A stretch of DNA of 50,674 bases from Rhodospirillaceae bacterium (GTDB lineage: Bacteria; Pseudomonadota; Gammaproteobacteria; Steroidobacterales; Rariloculaceae), in contig JAHEKF010000018.1 of assembly GCA_024638465.1 (NCBI GenBank), positions 1 through 50,674 on the forward strand, given 5' to 3'. The notes below the pieces were generated by a model. It worked only from the letters and a program-made list of their open reading frames with translations, did no database searches and was not told the DNA's origin. Position 1 is the first letter of the stretch; each line of letters starts with the position of its first letter. Position numbers and translations under genes: made by a program. This document shows, one piece after another, positions 9,312 through 20,342 of the stretch.

Positions 9312-10735
9312 TAGCGGTAATGATCCGGCTTATAAGGACCTTCGACAGAGACGCCTAGATAGTCGGCCTGACGCTTCGAAAGCTGCTCCAGACGTACGCC
9401 GAGCTTCCCCAGGTGCAAGCGCGCTACTTTCTCGTCGAGATTCTTCGGTAGCGTGTGGACGCCAAGCGGATACTTGTCAGCGCTATTGAAAAGCTCCATC
9501 TGTGCGATTGTCTGATTGGTGAAACTGTTCGACATGACGAAGCTCGGATGTCCGGTTGCGCAACCCAGGTTGACCAGCCGGCCTTCCGCAAGCAGCACGA
9601 TGCTCGTCTGATCGGGGAAGGTGATCTTGTGAACCTGGGGCTTGATTTCTTCCCACTCGTACTTGCGAAGCTTCTCCACCTCGATCTCGTTGTCGAAGTG
9701 ACCGATATTGCAGACGATGGCGTTGTGCTTCATCGCAAGCATATGCTCTTCCGTAATGACGTCGACGCAACCAGTGGTCGTAACGAACACATCACCGATT
9801 TTCGCGGCTTCGTTCATCGTCATCACTTCATACCCTTCCATTGCGGCCTGGAGCGCGCATATCGGATCTATCTCCGTAACGATTACTCGAGCGGCCTGCG
9901 CACGCAGAGACTGACAACTGCCCTTGCCGACATCGCCGTACCCCGCGACAACCGCTATCTTTCCGGCAAGCATTACGTCCGTGGCCCGGTTGATACCGTC
10001 GACGAGCGAGTGACGGCACCCGTATAGATTGTCAAACTTCGATTTCGTCACCGAATCGTTGACGTTAATCGCGGGAAACAGGAGTTCGTCGCGCTCGAGC
10101 ATCTGAGAGAGACGATGCACGCCGGTGGTCGTCTCCTCGCTAACGCCACGGATGTCTTTCACCATCCGGTGGAAACGCGCCGGATCTCTTTGCAACGATT
10201 TCTTGAGCTGTGCGTAAAGAACCGCTTCTTCCTCGGATTCAGGCTTCGCATCGAGAACGGAAGCGTCCTCCTCGGCGCGGTAGCCGAGATGCACGAATAA
10301 AGTCGCATCACCGCCATCGTCGAGAATGATGTTGGGACCATCGTGCTCCGGCCAATCGAAGATTCGATCGACGTACTCCCAGTATTGCTCCAGCGACTCG
10401 CCTTTGACGGCGAATACGGGTGTACCGTTCGCCGCGATCGCAGCAGCAGCATGATCCTGCGTAGAGAATATGTTGCAGGTCGCCCAACGAATATCCGCAC
10501 CCAGTGCTTCCAGCGTTTCGATAAGGACCGCAGTCTGAATCGTCATGTGCAACGAACCAGTAATTCGGGCACCTTTTAACGGCTGGCTTCGAGCGTACTC
10601 TTCACGCGTGGCCATCAGACCCGGCATCTCATGTTCCGCGAGGGAAATCTCTTTACGGCCGAATTCGGCCAGTCCGATATCCGCGACGACGTACTCGTCG
10701 GGCGAGGGTTTCATTGCGACTACTTTGTCGGTCAT
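9308..10735 (-). CDS. ahcY: Adenosylhomocysteinase
   Basis: 475 residues, full length. It hydrolyses S-adenosylhomocysteine to adenosine and homocysteine with bound NAD in the cytoplasm, relieving product inhibition of methyltransferases. Diagnostic stretches are [16 protein letters not shown] and the adenosine-site STQDHAAAA near the N-terminus, [19 protein letters not shown], the NAD-binding [14 protein letters not shown], and the C-terminal PYKPDHYRY containing the conserved Lys and Tyr. It is the last gene of the metK - kinase - ahcY block, starting only 6 bases after the kinase stop, which points to a single mRNA. There is no room for a separate SAH riboswitch directly upstream. Confidence 0.98.
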   Translation of the reverse strand: MTDKVVAMKPSPDEYVVADIGLAEFGRKEISLAEHEMPGLMATREEYARSQPLKGARITGSLHMTIQTAVLIETLEALGADIRWATCNIFSTQDHAAAAIAANGTPVFAVKGESLEQYWEYVDRIFDWPEHDGPNIILDDGGDATLFVHLGYRAEEDASVLDAKPESEEEAVLYAQLKKSLQRDPARFHRMVKDIRGVSEETTTGVHRLSQMLERDELLFPAINVNDSVTKSKFDNLYGCRHSLVDGINRATDVMLAGKIAVVAGYGDVGKGSCQSLRAQAARVIVTEIDPICALQAAMEGYEVMTMNEAAKIGDVFVTTTGCVDVITEEHMLAMKHNAIVCNIGHFDNEIEVEKLRKYEWEEIKPQVHKITFPDQTSIVLLAEGRLVNLGCATGHPSFVMSNSFTNQTIAQMELFNSADKYPLGVHTLPKNLDEKVARLHLGKLGVRLEQLSKRQADYLGVSVEGPYKPDHYRY

Positions 10736-10741
10736 CTGGTG

Positions 10742-11680
10742 TTACTCCATTAACGCTACGCCGAAGTTCTCTCGGTAGCGGGATCTGAATTCATCGGGTG
10801 AGAAGCTATGGTTCTGAGTGCCGTGGCATTCTATCTTAATCGCACCCATTAAACTCGCGATGCGACCAGTTGTCTCCCAATCATACCCGGCGGTAACGCC
10901 ATGCAGCAGACCCGCTCGAAATGCATCACCACAACCGGTCGGATCCGTGACGGCCGCCGGCTTGGCCACAGGGATATCATAGTCACCGGAAGCGGTGTAT
11001 ATGATCGAGCCTTTCGAACCGCGCGTAACAATGAGCGCCTCGACGCGCTTTTTGAGATCCGCGACGTCCCAGCCCGTTCGATCCTTGAGAAGCTGCCATT
11101 CATAGTCGTTTACGGCGACCCATGTCGCTTGCTCGATGAATCGGCGAAAGTCGTCGCCGTCGAACAACGGCATTCCCTGGCCCGGATCGAAAAGGAACGG
11201 AATCGCCGCGTCGGCAAATTGCGACGCATGCGCTAACATCCCTTCGCGCGAATCGGCGCTCACAATTCCGATCTCGACTCCTTCAGCATCGCCGACTGCG
11301 TTCATCGCCGATACACTCATCGCTCCGGGATGAAACGCGGTGATCTGATTGTCGTCGAGATCAGTCGTGATGAAAGCTTGAGCGGTATAGGCATCCTCGA
11401 CGATTCGAAGATGATCGCGGCGAATTCCGAGCTTATCGAAACGCTCGGCGTAGGGGGCGAAATCCATGCCGACGGTCGCCATCGGCAGCGGCTCTCCACC
11501 AAGTAATTTAAGGTTATAGGCGATATTGCCCGCGCAGCCACCATACTCGCGCCGCATCTCCGGCACGAGGAATGAGATATTCAGGATATGGATCTTTTCA
11601 GGAAGGATATGATTCTTGAACGAATCCTCGAACACCATGATGTTGTCATAGGCGATCGAGCCGCAGATCAGGGCAGCCAT
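10742..11680 (-). CDS. PfkB-family carbohydrate kinase, probably adenosine kinase
   Basis: 312 residues with the ribokinase/PfkB fold. The N-terminal signature is GGCAGNIAYNLKLLGG, and the C-terminal ATP/anion-hole motif is DPTGCGDAFRAG with the catalytic Asp in GCGDAF. It sits between metK (31 bases upstream) and ahcY (6 bases downstream). Adenosine is the product of AhcY, so phosphorylating it to AMP would pull the hydrolase reaction forward; this makes adenosine the best guess for the substrate. That is inference from context and fold; a ribokinase-like specificity cannot be excluded. The translation start is ATG with a modest GAGA ribosome site. Confidence 0.85.
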   Translation of the reverse strand: MAALICGSIAYDNIMVFEDSFKNHILPEKIHILNISFLVPEMRREYGGCAGNIAYNLKLLGGEPLPMATVGMDFAPYAERFDKLGIRRDHLRIVEDAYTAQAFITTDLDDNQITAFHPGAMSVSAMNAVGDAEGVEIGIVSADSREGMLAHASQFADAAIPFLFDPGQGMPLFDGDDFRRFIEQATWVAVNDYEWQLLKDRTGWDVADLKKRVEALIVTRGSKGSIIYTASGDYDIPVAKPAAVTDPTGCGDAFRAGLLHGVTAGYDWETTGRIASLMGAIKIECHGTQNHSFSPDEFRSRYRENFGVALME

Positions 11681-11711
11681 AACAATTCTCGGTTATCGGG
11701 AGTAAATCGGA

Positions 11712-12872
11712 TCAGGCGGCTGCTTCCACTTTGAGCGCTTCGGCCCTGGACGTGCTCTCCCACGTGAATCCGTCTTCGCTTCTGCCAAAGTGGCCATACG
11801 CAGCGGTCTGTCGATAGATCGGGCGCAGCAAATCGAGCATCTGCAAAATGCCGTAAGGCCGCAGATCGAAGTGTTCGCGCACGAGCGCGGAGATGCGCCG
11901 CTCGGGAACCTTATGGGTACCGAAAGTCTCAACCGTGACCGAAGTCGGCTCGGCAACACCGATAGCGTACGAAACCTGAATCTCACAGCGATCCGCCAGG
12001 CCAGCCGCCACGATATTCTTCGCAACGAACCGCGCTGCATAAGCGGCGGACCGGTCTACCTTGGACGGATCCTTGCCGGAGAACGCCCCGCCACCGTGGC
12101 GCGCCATGCCGCCATAGGTGTCGACAATGATTTTCCGGCCGGTCAGGCCGCAATCTCCGGCCGGACCACCGATCACGAACAGGCCGGTCGGATTGATATG
12201 AAATTTCGTTTCGGCGCTTAGCCATTTTTTCGGAAGAATCGGCTTGATGATCGTCTCCATTACGGCCTCTTTGAGGTCGTCCTGGGAAACATCCGGATCG
12301 TGTTGCGTCGACAGTACAACGGCATCAATCGCGATCGGACGGTCGTCTTCGTAACGAAATGTCACCTGACTTTTGGCGTCGGGGCGCAGCCAGGACAGCT
12401 CGCCGGCCTTCCGCACCCGCGCCTGTTGCTCGACGAGTCGATGCGCGTACATGATCGGTGCAGGCATCAGGCTCTCCGTATCGTTACAGGCGTAACCGAA
12501 CATCAGCCCCTGATCTCCGGCGCCCTGCTCCTCCGGCACGGTACGGTCCACACCCTGAGCAATATCCGGAGATTGTTCGCCGAGCTCGTCGATGACCCGA
12601 CAGGTTGCGCCGTTGAAACCGACATCGTCGTTGTCGTAGCCGATATCGATCACGACCTCGCGGGCGATCTGCTCGATGTCGATTTTGGCCGATGTAGTGA
12701 TCTCGCCAGCAACCATGATGAGCCCGGTCTTTACGAGCGTTTCACAGGCAACCCTGGCGGCCGTATCTTTGGTGAGAGCCGCGTCGAGTACCGCGTCTGA
12801 AATTTGATCACACATCTTGTCGGGGTGACCCTCCGAAACGGATTCAGAGGTGAATAGATAGCTTTTTGCCAT
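11712..12872 (-). CDS. metK: S-adenosylmethionine synthetase
   Basis: 386 residues, the usual length. It makes S-adenosylmethionine from ATP and methionine. Clear motifs are [16 protein letters not shown] (ATP/metal), [12 protein letters not shown], and the glycine-rich P-loop-like [16 protein letters not shown]. The start at 12872 ([10 protein letters not shown]) is preceded by AGGAG 10 bases upstream; an open frame runs further to 12944 but those residues are not MetK-like. It is the first gene of the SAM-cycle block with the PfkB kinase and ahcY. It is divergent from trxB, and both promoters share the 152-base gap, which holds an inverted repeat at 12937-12949. Confidence 0.98.
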   Translation of the reverse strand: MAKSYLFTSESVSEGHPDKMCDQISDAVLDAALTKDTAARVACETLVKTGLIMVAGEITTSAKIDIEQIAREVVIDIGYDNDDVGFNGATCRVIDELGEQSPDIAQGVDRTVPEEQGAGDQGLMFGYACNDTESLMPAPIMYAHRLVEQQARVRKAGELSWLRPDAKSQVTFRYEDDRPIAIDAVVLSTQHDPDVSQDDLKEAVMETIIKPILPKKWLSAETKFHINPTGLFVIGGPAGDCGLTGRKIIVDTYGGMARHGGGAFSGKDPSKVDRSAAYAARFVAKNIVAAGLADRCEIQVSYAIGVAEPTSVTVETFGTHKVPERRISALVREHFDLRPYGILQMLDLLRPIYRQTAAYGHFGRSEDGFTWESTSRAEALKVEAAA

Positions 12873-12931
12873 GTAGCGTAGCTCCTGGCGATAGACGTGG
12901 AACGGTGATTCTTGGCCCGTTGGCCCATTGA

Positions 12932-13981
<1,050 letters not shown>

Positions 13982-13985
13982 TGCG

Positions 13986-15113
13986 ATGAAACGCACGGCA
14001 CTGATTCTCGGCACGATCGTTGTTATAGCGGCCGTGGGTTGGTTTGTGAGTCGACCGGAACCGCTTGCAGTAAGCATCGTCAGCGTCGATCGGGGCCCGG
14101 TATCGGCCACCGTCAGTAACACACGCGCCGGTACTGTCGATGCGTGTCGACGGGCCGGCCTGTCGCCGGCATCAGGTGGCCAGATCGTCGTTCTCCCCAT
14201 CGTCGACGGCGACGAAGTCGAAGCCGGCGAGCTGCTGCTCGAACTCTGGAATGAAGACCTGCGAGCCCAGGTTCGGCTTGCGGAACGCGACGCCATCGCC
14301 GCCAACTCACGCGCGGAAGAATTCTGTGTCATTGCGGACTTCGCGAGGCGTGAAGCCAATCGTCTGACGATGCTGCTGGAAGACGGGCTTGCTTCCGAAG
14401 ACGATACGGATCGTGCGGTCGGCAATGCCGAGTCTCGCGCCGCGGCCTGCACGGCTGCGCGCGACGGCGGCCGGGTCGCCGCCGCTCAGGTCGAAGTCGC
14501 TACGGCCGCATTGGCGCGCACCCAGCTTTACGCTCCTTTCTCCGGCGTCATCGCCGAGATCAATGGAGAGATCGGCGAGTTCGTCACGCCTTCTCCCGTC
14601 GGAATCCCGACCCCCCCGACCGTCGACCTTATCGACTCCAGCTGCCTGTACATCAGTGCGCCGATCGACGAAGTCGATGCGCCAGCTGTGAAAGCGGGCC
14701 TGCCCGCGCGAATCAGCCTGGATGCGTTCAGCGACAGGACATTTTCCGGTCACGTCAGGCGAGTCGCGCCTTATGTACTCGATGTCGAGAGGCAGGCCAG
14801 GACGGTTGAGATCGAAGCCGAGATCGACGACCCGGATCGCGGCGACTTGCTGCCGGGTTACAGCGCCGACGTCGAAGTCCTTCTCGCCAGCGAAGAAAAC
14901 GCAATCAGGATTCCGACGTCGGTCATCGTCGACAACAACCAGGTCTATGTCCTGGACGACGCGACCGGAGTGATCGAGTTACGAGAGATTGAAGTCGGGA
15001 TCTCCAACTGGGAGTTCACGGCCGTTACCGGAGGTTTGAGCGTCGGCGAGCAGATCGTCAGCTCGATCGACCGCGAAGGTGTCGAGGACGGCGCCAGCGC
15101 CAGGCCCGAGTAA
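13986..15113 (+). CDS. MacA/HlyD-like periplasmic adaptor subunit
   Basis: 375 residues. An N-terminal hydrophobic anchor (TALILGTIVVIAAVGWFV) is followed by the biotinyl-lipoyl half-motif (GQIVVLPIVDGDEVEAGELLLEL), a helical hairpin (about 100-165), the second lipoyl half (LYAPFSGVIAEINGEIGE) and beta-barrel and membrane-proximal domains. Members of this family link an inner-membrane ABC pump to an outer-membrane channel. The order adaptor - ATPase - permease - permease matches MacAB-type exporters. Cysteines in the hairpin (EFCVIADF, AAACTAAR) are unusual for a periplasmic hairpin. The cargo is unknown. It starts 4 bases after trxB. Confidence 0.9.
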   Translation: MKRTALILGTIVVIAAVGWFVSRPEPLAVSIVSVDRGPVSATVSNTRAGTVDACRRAGLSPASGGQIVVLPIVDGDEVEAGELLLELWNEDLRAQVRLAERDAIAANSRAEEFCVIADFARREANRLTMLLEDGLASEDDTDRAVGNAESRAAACTAARDGGRVAAAQVEVATAALARTQLYAPFSGVIAEINGEIGEFVTPSPVGIPTPPTVDLIDSSCLYISAPIDEVDAPAVKAGLPARISLDAFSDRTFSGHVRRVAPYVLDVERQARTVEIEAEIDDPDRGDLLPGYSADVEVLLASEENAIRIPTSVIVDNNQVYVLDDATGVIELREIEVGISNWEFTAVTGGLSVGEQIVSSIDREGVEDGASARPE

Positions 15114-15136
15114 CCCATGCGAACGACAGCCGGCCT

Positions 15137-15817
15137 ATGATGCGGCTGCGACAGCTGTGCCGCGATTTCCAGGTCGGAGACCAGGTCGTTCATGCGCTCG
15201 ACCATGTCGACCTCGAGATTCGATCGGGTGAGTACATTTCGGTCATGGGCGCGTCGGGTTCCGGCAAATCGACTTTGCTCAATATCCTCGGACTTCTCGA
15301 CCGAGCAACATCGGGGACCTACACGCTCAACGGCGCAGATGTCTCGACGCTGGACGACAACGCTCTGGCCGAGCAGCGCCAGGAGAACATCGGCTTCATC
15401 TTTCAGTCCTTTCATCTGATACCCCGTCTGACGGCGGTAGAGAATGTCGAGCTGCCGATGCTTCTGTCCGGTACGCCGGTAGCGGTTCGCCGCGAGCGAG
15501 CGCAAGAAGTTCTCGAGGCGGTCGGTCTCGGCGCGCGATTCGACCACCGTCCGGACCAGCTCTCGGGCGGAGAGCGCCAACGAGTCGCGATCGGGCGTGC
15601 GATCGTGATGAAGCCGAGTCTTTTACTCGCTGATGAACCGACGGGTAATCTCGATTCGCGATCGAGCACCGAAGTCGTGGAGATTATCGAACAACTGAAC
15701 GACGACGGGATCAGCCTGATGGTCGTGACCCACGATCCCGATCTCGGTGAGCGCGCCCGGCGCCATCTATTCATGCGAGACGGAAAAATCATCAGCGACG
15801 ACGGAGATGCCGCGTGA
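15137..15817 (+). CDS. ABC transporter ATP-binding protein (MacB/LolD type)
   Basis: 226 residues, a single nucleotide-binding domain. Walker A is GASGSGKST (38-46), the Q-loop is FIFQSFHL, the signature is LSGGERQRVAIGRA, Walker B is LLLADEPTGNLDS, and the switch His is in VVTHD. The MacB/LolD group works with FtsX-like permeases by mechanotransmission rather than classic transport. In MacB the ATPase is fused to the permease; here it is a separate protein and its stop overlaps the first permease start by 4 bases, implying translational coupling. Confidence 0.95.
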   Translation: MMRLRQLCRDFQVGDQVVHALDHVDLEIRSGEYISVMGASGSGKSTLLNILGLLDRATSGTYTLNGADVSTLDDNALAEQRQENIGFIFQSFHLIPRLTAVENVELPMLLSGTPVAVRRERAQEVLEAVGLGARFDHRPDQLSGGERQRVAIGRAIVMKPSLLLADEPTGNLDSRSSTEVVEIIEQLNDDGISLMVVTHDPDLGERARRHLFMRDGKIISDDGDAA

Positions 15818-17028
15818 AGGCCATTGATACGTCTCGACTGGCGGTACAGGCTATTCGCCGCTACCCGATGCGTACTTCGATGCTGCTGACGGCCGTCGCA
15901 ATCGGGGTCGCTGCCGTCGTATTGCTGACCTCGATCGGCGAAGGCGCACGCCGCTATGTAACGGGCGAATTCGCGGCACTCGGCACACATCTGCTCGTCG
16001 TACTGCCCGGCAAAGCCGAGACGACGGGTGGTGGTGGCGGCGCGGGCATGATGATCGGCGAAACGGCCCGCGACCTGACGCTCGAAGATGCCATGGCAAT
16101 CGAGCGCATTCAGCGCGTCGCGCAGGTGGCGCCTATCGTCATCGGTAGCGGAACTGCTTCCTGGCGACAGCGCGAGCGAGAAATCACCGTTCTGGGAACA
16201 ACGACCGAGATGCTTGAAATTCAGCACTTGAGCATGCGGAGCGGCAGCTTTCTTCCCGAGATCGATATGGACGTTGCGTCACCTATCTGTGTGCTGGGCG
16301 ACAATGTCGCGAGTGAGTTCTTTGGCGCCACCGCGCCCCTCGGACAATGGCTCCGCATCGGTGACACGCGCTGCAGGATCATCGGCGTCATGGACCAGGC
16401 TGGCACGGCGGGACCGTTCGAAGTCGATGAACTCGTGATCATGCCGGTCGCGAGCGCGCAGCAGCTCTTCAACGCGCCTGGGGTGTTTCGCATTCTGGTC
16501 GAAGCCGTTAACCAGGAATCCATGGCTGCGGCACGCCGCGAAATCATCAGAATAGTTGCGGCGCGACACCAGGGGGAAGAAGACATTACCGTCGTGACCC
16601 AGGACGCCGTTCTCGACACGTTCGAGTCGATCTTCGACATGATTACGATGGGACTCGCTGGAATCGCGGCTATCAGCCTGATCGTCGCCGGTGTGCTGAT
16701 CATGAACGTCATGCTCGTCGCAGTAAGCCAACGCACGAAGGAGATCGGCCTGCTTCGCGCGCTCGGCGCGAAACAACGGCAAATAATCTCTCTGTTCCTT
16801 ACCGAAGCCGTCATGTTGTCGTTCGCCGGAGCGCTATTGGGTTTGCTGATCGGCGAACTCGGCTCGCGACTTCTTGGCGTTGCATTCCCGGTCCTGGAAT
16901 TTGTGGCCCCACTCTGGGCCATGGCCGCGGCAGTACTGACTGCCGTCATCAGCGGTCTGCTATTCAGCATCCTGCCGGCACGACGTGCGGCCAGGCTCGA
17001 TCCGGTTCTCGCTCTCGCCGGACGCTGA
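15814..17028 (+). CDS. FtsX/MacB-like ABC permease, first copy
   Basis: 404 residues with the MacB/FtsX layout: an N-terminal helix (MLLTAVAIGVAAVVLLTS), a large periplasmic MacB_PCD domain (about 45-270), and three C-terminal helices including the conserved ERTKEIGLLRALGA-like coupling segment (RTKEIGLLRALGAKQRQI), ending RRAARLDPVLAL. It overlaps the ATPase gene by 4 bases and is followed 2 bases later by a related permease. Two different permeases suggest a heterodimeric exporter. A Gly-rich GGGGGAGMM loop sits near residue 70. Confidence 0.93.
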   Translation: MKAIDTSRLAVQAIRRYPMRTSMLLTAVAIGVAAVVLLTSIGEGARRYVTGEFAALGTHLLVVLPGKAETTGGGGGAGMMIGETARDLTLEDAMAIERIQRVAQVAPIVIGSGTASWRQREREITVLGTTTEMLEIQHLSMRSGSFLPEIDMDVASPICVLGDNVASEFFGATAPLGQWLRIGDTRCRIIGVMDQAGTAGPFEVDELVIMPVASAQQLFNAPGVFRILVEAVNQESMAAARREIIRIVAARHQGEEDITVVTQDAVLDTFESIFDMITMGLAGIAAISLIVAGVLIMNVMLVAVSQRTKEIGLLRALGAKQRQIISLFLTEAVMLSFAGALLGLLIGELGSRLLGVAFPVLEFVAPLWAMAAAVLTAVISGLLFSILPARRAARLDPVLALAGR

Positions 17029-17030
17029 CA

Positions 17031-18230
17031 ATGCTGCTGCGAGATGTTTTTCGATTTACCGGCCGGTCCGTGCTTGCCCACCGGATGCGGAGCATCCTGA
17101 CCTCTCTCGGCATCGGAATCGGCGTCGCAGCCGTTGTTCTGCTGACATCGATCGGCGAAGGTATCAACCGCTATATCGTAGAGCAGTTCACGCAATTCGG
17201 CACGAATACGATCGCAGTGCAGCCCGGGAAGGCGAATACGCTCGGCATCTCGGCCGGCGTATTCAACTCGGTACGGCCGCTGAGCCTCCAGGACGCCGAG
17301 GCCCTGCTGCGGGCACCCTACGTTCTCCACTCCGTTCCTGCGGTCTCGGGCTCGGCATCCGTAGAAGCGCGCGGTCGCGAACGAAATGTCAACGTGTTTT
17401 CCGTAGGTCCCGAATTCGACCAGGCGTTTCGCTTTCGCGTTTCGCGGGGAACGTTCCTTCCGCACGACGATCTGGAGCGGCCGCGTGCCGTGGTCGTGCT
17501 CGGGTCAACTGTGTACGAAGAACTCTACGGCAACGAGAATCCGCTCAACGATCGCGTTCGGATCGGTGGCGAACGTTATCGAGTGATCGGCGTCATGGAA
17601 TCCAAAGGCGACATGCTCGGAATCGATCTCGATGACACGGTTTATATCCCCGCAGCCAGCGGGCTCACAATGTTCGACCGCGAAGGTCTGCATGAGATCG
17701 ACATCCTCTACGACGACGGTGCGAACGTCAATGAAGTGATTGCCGGTATTGAACGAATCCTCGTTGCTCGCCATGGCGGCGAAGACTTCACGATCATCAG
17801 CCAGCAACAGATGCTCGACGTTCTCGGTTCCATCATCAACGTATTGACGATCGGCGTCGGCGCATTAGGCGGTATTTCCCTGCTCGTCGGCGGCGTCGGA
17901 ATTTTCACGATCATGACGATCGCGGTGCGCGAGCGAACCGGAGAGATTGGACTGTTAAGAGCGGTTGGCGCGGAACGAAGCCGAATTTTGCAGCTGTTTC
18001 TTGGCGAGGCCGTACTCCTGGCCTGCCTCGGCGGACTCGGCGGCCTCTGCGCGGGCGTCGGCATCATCGCGATCGTCAACATCACGATTCCCGCTATGCC
18101 CGCGTCGATCGCAATCGAATATGTCGGGTTGGCTCTGGGTATCGCCGTGCTTATCGGGCTCGTTGCCGGCGTGTTACCGGCCCGCCGCGCAGCCGCAATG
18201 GAACCGCTCGAAGCGCTACGGACCGAGTAG
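17031..18230 (+). CDS. FtsX/MacB-like ABC permease, second copy
   Basis: 399 residues, paralogous to the gene just before it; both share VAAVVLLTSIGEG at the start of the periplasmic domain. The C-terminal part has GGVGIFTIMTIAVRERTGEIGLLRAVGA split over two helices and ends ARRAAAMEPLEALRTE, the standard MacB ending. Together with the upstream adaptor, ATPase and first permease it would form a complete MacAB-like inner-membrane complex. Its last 15 bases overlap the end of the convergent nuclease gene. Confidence 0.93.
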   Translation: MLLRDVFRFTGRSVLAHRMRSILTSLGIGIGVAAVVLLTSIGEGINRYIVEQFTQFGTNTIAVQPGKANTLGISAGVFNSVRPLSLQDAEALLRAPYVLHSVPAVSGSASVEARGRERNVNVFSVGPEFDQAFRFRVSRGTFLPHDDLERPRAVVVLGSTVYEELYGNENPLNDRVRIGGERYRVIGVMESKGDMLGIDLDDTVYIPAASGLTMFDREGLHEIDILYDDGANVNEVIAGIERILVARHGGEDFTIISQQQMLDVLGSIINVLTIGVGALGGISLLVGGVGIFTIMTIAVRERTGEIGLLRAVGAERSRILQLFLGEAVLLACLGGLGGLCAGVGIIAIVNITIPAMPASIAIEYVGLALGIAVLIGLVAGVLPARRAAAMEPLEALRTE

Positions 18231-19010
18231 CCCTCCCGTCCCGGGGCAAAGCAGGGCGTTGAGCCTGCCGGCGAGCCTGAGTCCTGCCTGTATCAGCCGT
18301 AGCCGCGCCACATCGCTCGCGGTGGCCTCGTAGCGCGGCCCGATCAGGCCGGTGTCTGCATCGAAGCTGTAAACAACTCCACGCAGCGCCTGGCTTTCGA
18401 CGGCCCATCCCGACGGCGCCGTCTCCGCAAGGCTCTCTTCGAGGAGCGGAATCAGCGCAGCGGTGCGACGCAAATAGTCACTGACCGGTAGTTCATCTCG
18501 CAGAACGAAGGAATCCCAATAACTGTGCAGATTGACAGTTTCGCCGGACACGGTGATCTCGATTGCGTTCCCGCCCCGATCCTCACTTCGACCGACGTGC
18601 AGCGGCTGGTGCAGATCGACGACGAAATGGACGAGAAAACGCAGGGCATTCGCGCGATCTTCATGATTCAGCGAACGATCGACAAGCCGCGCGCTGAATC
18701 GATCGATTGCCCACAAAATATCGCCCTCGGCAGGTGTGCGGTACGCCTCGAGCGGCGCGTCGTCGGCGATATTCATATAGTGCCAGGGCGCGGAGTCCCT
18801 CCAGCGCTCCGTAGAGCGAATACGATCCGCCCACATCCCCAGTTCTCCGACACTCTCGCCGTCGCCGAGCCGATCGATCTCCCGAAGTGCCGGCAAGCAA
18901 AGGCGGCCTTCGGCGATCTCGCCCGCAACGATGTGACCGGCCGGTCCGAATGCGCGCGCATCGGCGACGATCAGGACGACCAGAACGAGAGGAATTCCTC
19001 GCGACACCAC
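18216..19010 (-). CDS. S1/P1-type zinc nuclease
   Basis: 264 residues with a signal peptide ending at about residue 20 (VADARA). Family zinc ligands are visible in order: the new N-terminal FGPAGH, WADRIR (Asp), WHYMN (His), HFVVDLHQPLHVG (His-Asp-His), RGGN and LHSYWD (His-Asp). Secreted S1/P1 nucleases cut single-stranded nucleic acid or 3'-nucleotides using three zinc ions. The N-terminal residue that coordinates zinc is normally Trp; here it would be Phe21. The start is a GTG three bases after the waaA stop, so it is the last gene of the Kdo-type operon. A link to lipopolysaccharide work is not obvious; it may only be carried in the transcript. Confidence 0.88.
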   Translation of the reverse strand: MVSRGIPLVLVVLIVADARAFGPAGHIVAGEIAEGRLCLPALREIDRLGDGESVGELGMWADRIRSTERWRDSAPWHYMNIADDAPLEAYRTPAEGDILWAIDRFSARLVDRSLNHEDRANALRFLVHFVVDLHQPLHVGRSEDRGGNAIEITVSGETVNLHSYWDSFVLRDELPVSDYLRRTAALIPLLEESLAETAPSGWAVESQALRGVVYSFDADTGLIGPRYEATASDVARLRLIQAGLRLAGRLNALLCPGTGGLLGP

Positions 19011-19013
19011 GAC

Positions 19014-20327
19014 TCAGTCGTGCAATGCGGCGACCGTATCAGCCCGATCCGCTTCCGACTCGCTCCAGCTCAGCGTATCGGCCATGAGCTCCAGCGTCCG
19101 CTCAACGGCACCGCGATTCGCGGCGACAAGCGCCCGGGCAGAATCGCCGGCCGCGTTGCGTAATGCGGGTTGATCGAAGTACATCGCCACGCTGTCGATC
19201 AGAGCCCGGGAATCTGCCACCTGGTTACCGGCGCCACTGTCGATTGCCATACTGCTGATCTCGTCGAAGTGGAACATATGCGGGCCGAACAGTACGGGCA
19301 CTCCGACCGCGCAGGGCTCGAGCAAATTATGCCCCCCGACCGCAACGAGACTGCCACCCACGAACGCGACATCAGACGCCGCGTAAAGCTTTTGCAGCTC
19401 GCCCATCGAATCTCCGACGAGAATTTCGATGGCTGCCGGAAGTGCACCGCGGTGCTGGCTACGTAGCGCAATGGTCGCCCCGCTGCGACGGCACAGGCGT
19501 GCGACGGCGCCGAATCGCTCCGGATGACGCGGCACAAGCACCAGCAACATATTCCGGTACCGTTTTCGCAGCTCGTGAAAAGCGAAAAGTATCTTGCGCT
19601 CTTCCCCTGCATGGGTGCTGGCAGCGATCCATACGGGACGATCGACGCCCCAGTCACTGCGGAGCGCTACCCCGTCCGCAAGCAATTCACCCGGAAGTGG
19701 GGCGTCGAACTTGAGGTTTCCGGTGATCTCCAGGCGCGGGCGTTTGATTCCCAGACTTCTGAGTCGCTGAGCGTCGCTTTTGGTCTGCGCACAAATCAAC
19801 ATCGCCCGCTCGAGCATTCGGCGTGAGGTCGTCGGCACCCTCAGATAACCTCGCACCGATTCCTGAGACAGGCGCACGTTCACGAGGAAAAGCGGAATTT
19901 GCCGGTCGTAACAGGCCTTGAACAGATTCGGCCAGAACTCGGTCTCTGCCACGACGGCGAACTCGGGAGAGACGCGGTCCATGAAACGCCGTACCGAGCC
20001 CGGTAAATCGTAAGGAACATATGCGTGATCGACGCGACCGCCGAACAGTTCCTGCACCTGCTCGGAGCCGGTCGGCGTCATTGTCGTCACCAGCAGGCGA
20101 TGCTGCGGGTATCGCTGCTCGAGTCGATTCACGAGTTCAGCAGACGACCGTACCTCGCCGACGGAAACCGCATGGATCCAGATGACGTGCTGGTCGCGCA
20201 TCGAAGCGACATAGCCGAAACGCTCCGGCCAGCGGAACCAATAGGCCGGGTAACGAATACCTCTCCACACGAGGTTGAGCAGCACGAACGGCAGGAGGCA
20301 ATAAACGGCGATTGACCAGAGCGTCAT
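19014..20327 (-). CDS. waaA: 3-deoxy-D-manno-octulosonic acid transferase (canonical GT30)
   Basis: 437 residues. It transfers Kdo from CMP-Kdo to lipid A precursor at the inner membrane. The N-terminal anchor helix (WSIAVYCLLPFVLLNLVW) is followed by RYPAYWFRWPERFG, HAVSVGEV with the catalytic Glu, TTMTPTGSEQV, YVPYDLP, ETEFWPNLF, GNLKFDAP, STHAGEE, LVPRHPERF and FVGGSLVAVGGHNLLEP, all matching E. coli WaaA motifs. It sits downstream of the HAD phosphatase (15 bases) in the Kdo-type operon. A second, more divergent GT30 gene begins the same operon. Confidence 0.96.
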   Translation of the reverse strand: MTLWSIAVYCLLPFVLLNLVWRGIRYPAYWFRWPERFGYVASMRDQHVIWIHAVSVGEVRSSAELVNRLEQRYPQHRLLVTTMTPTGSEQVQELFGGRVDHAYVPYDLPGSVRRFMDRVSPEFAVVAETEFWPNLFKACYDRQIPLFLVNVRLSQESVRGYLRVPTTSRRMLERAMLICAQTKSDAQRLRSLGIKRPRLEITGNLKFDAPLPGELLADGVALRSDWGVDRPVWIAASTHAGEERKILFAFHELRKRYRNMLLVLVPRHPERFGAVARLCRRSGATIALRSQHRGALPAAIEILVGDSMGELQKLYAASDVAFVGGSLVAVGGHNLLEPCAVGVPVLFGPHMFHFDEISSMAIDSGAGNQVADSRALIDSVAMYFDQPALRNAAGDSARALVAANRGAVERTLELMADTLSWSESEADRADTVAALHD

Positions 20328-20342
20328 CGAATCGCTCCCGAG

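Noticed and set aside
16221..17465. Open frame of 414 codons antisense to the two ABC permeases
   Set aside because: It spans two genes with clear family motifs on the plus strand; the translated sequence has no recognisable fold or signal and no ribosome site.
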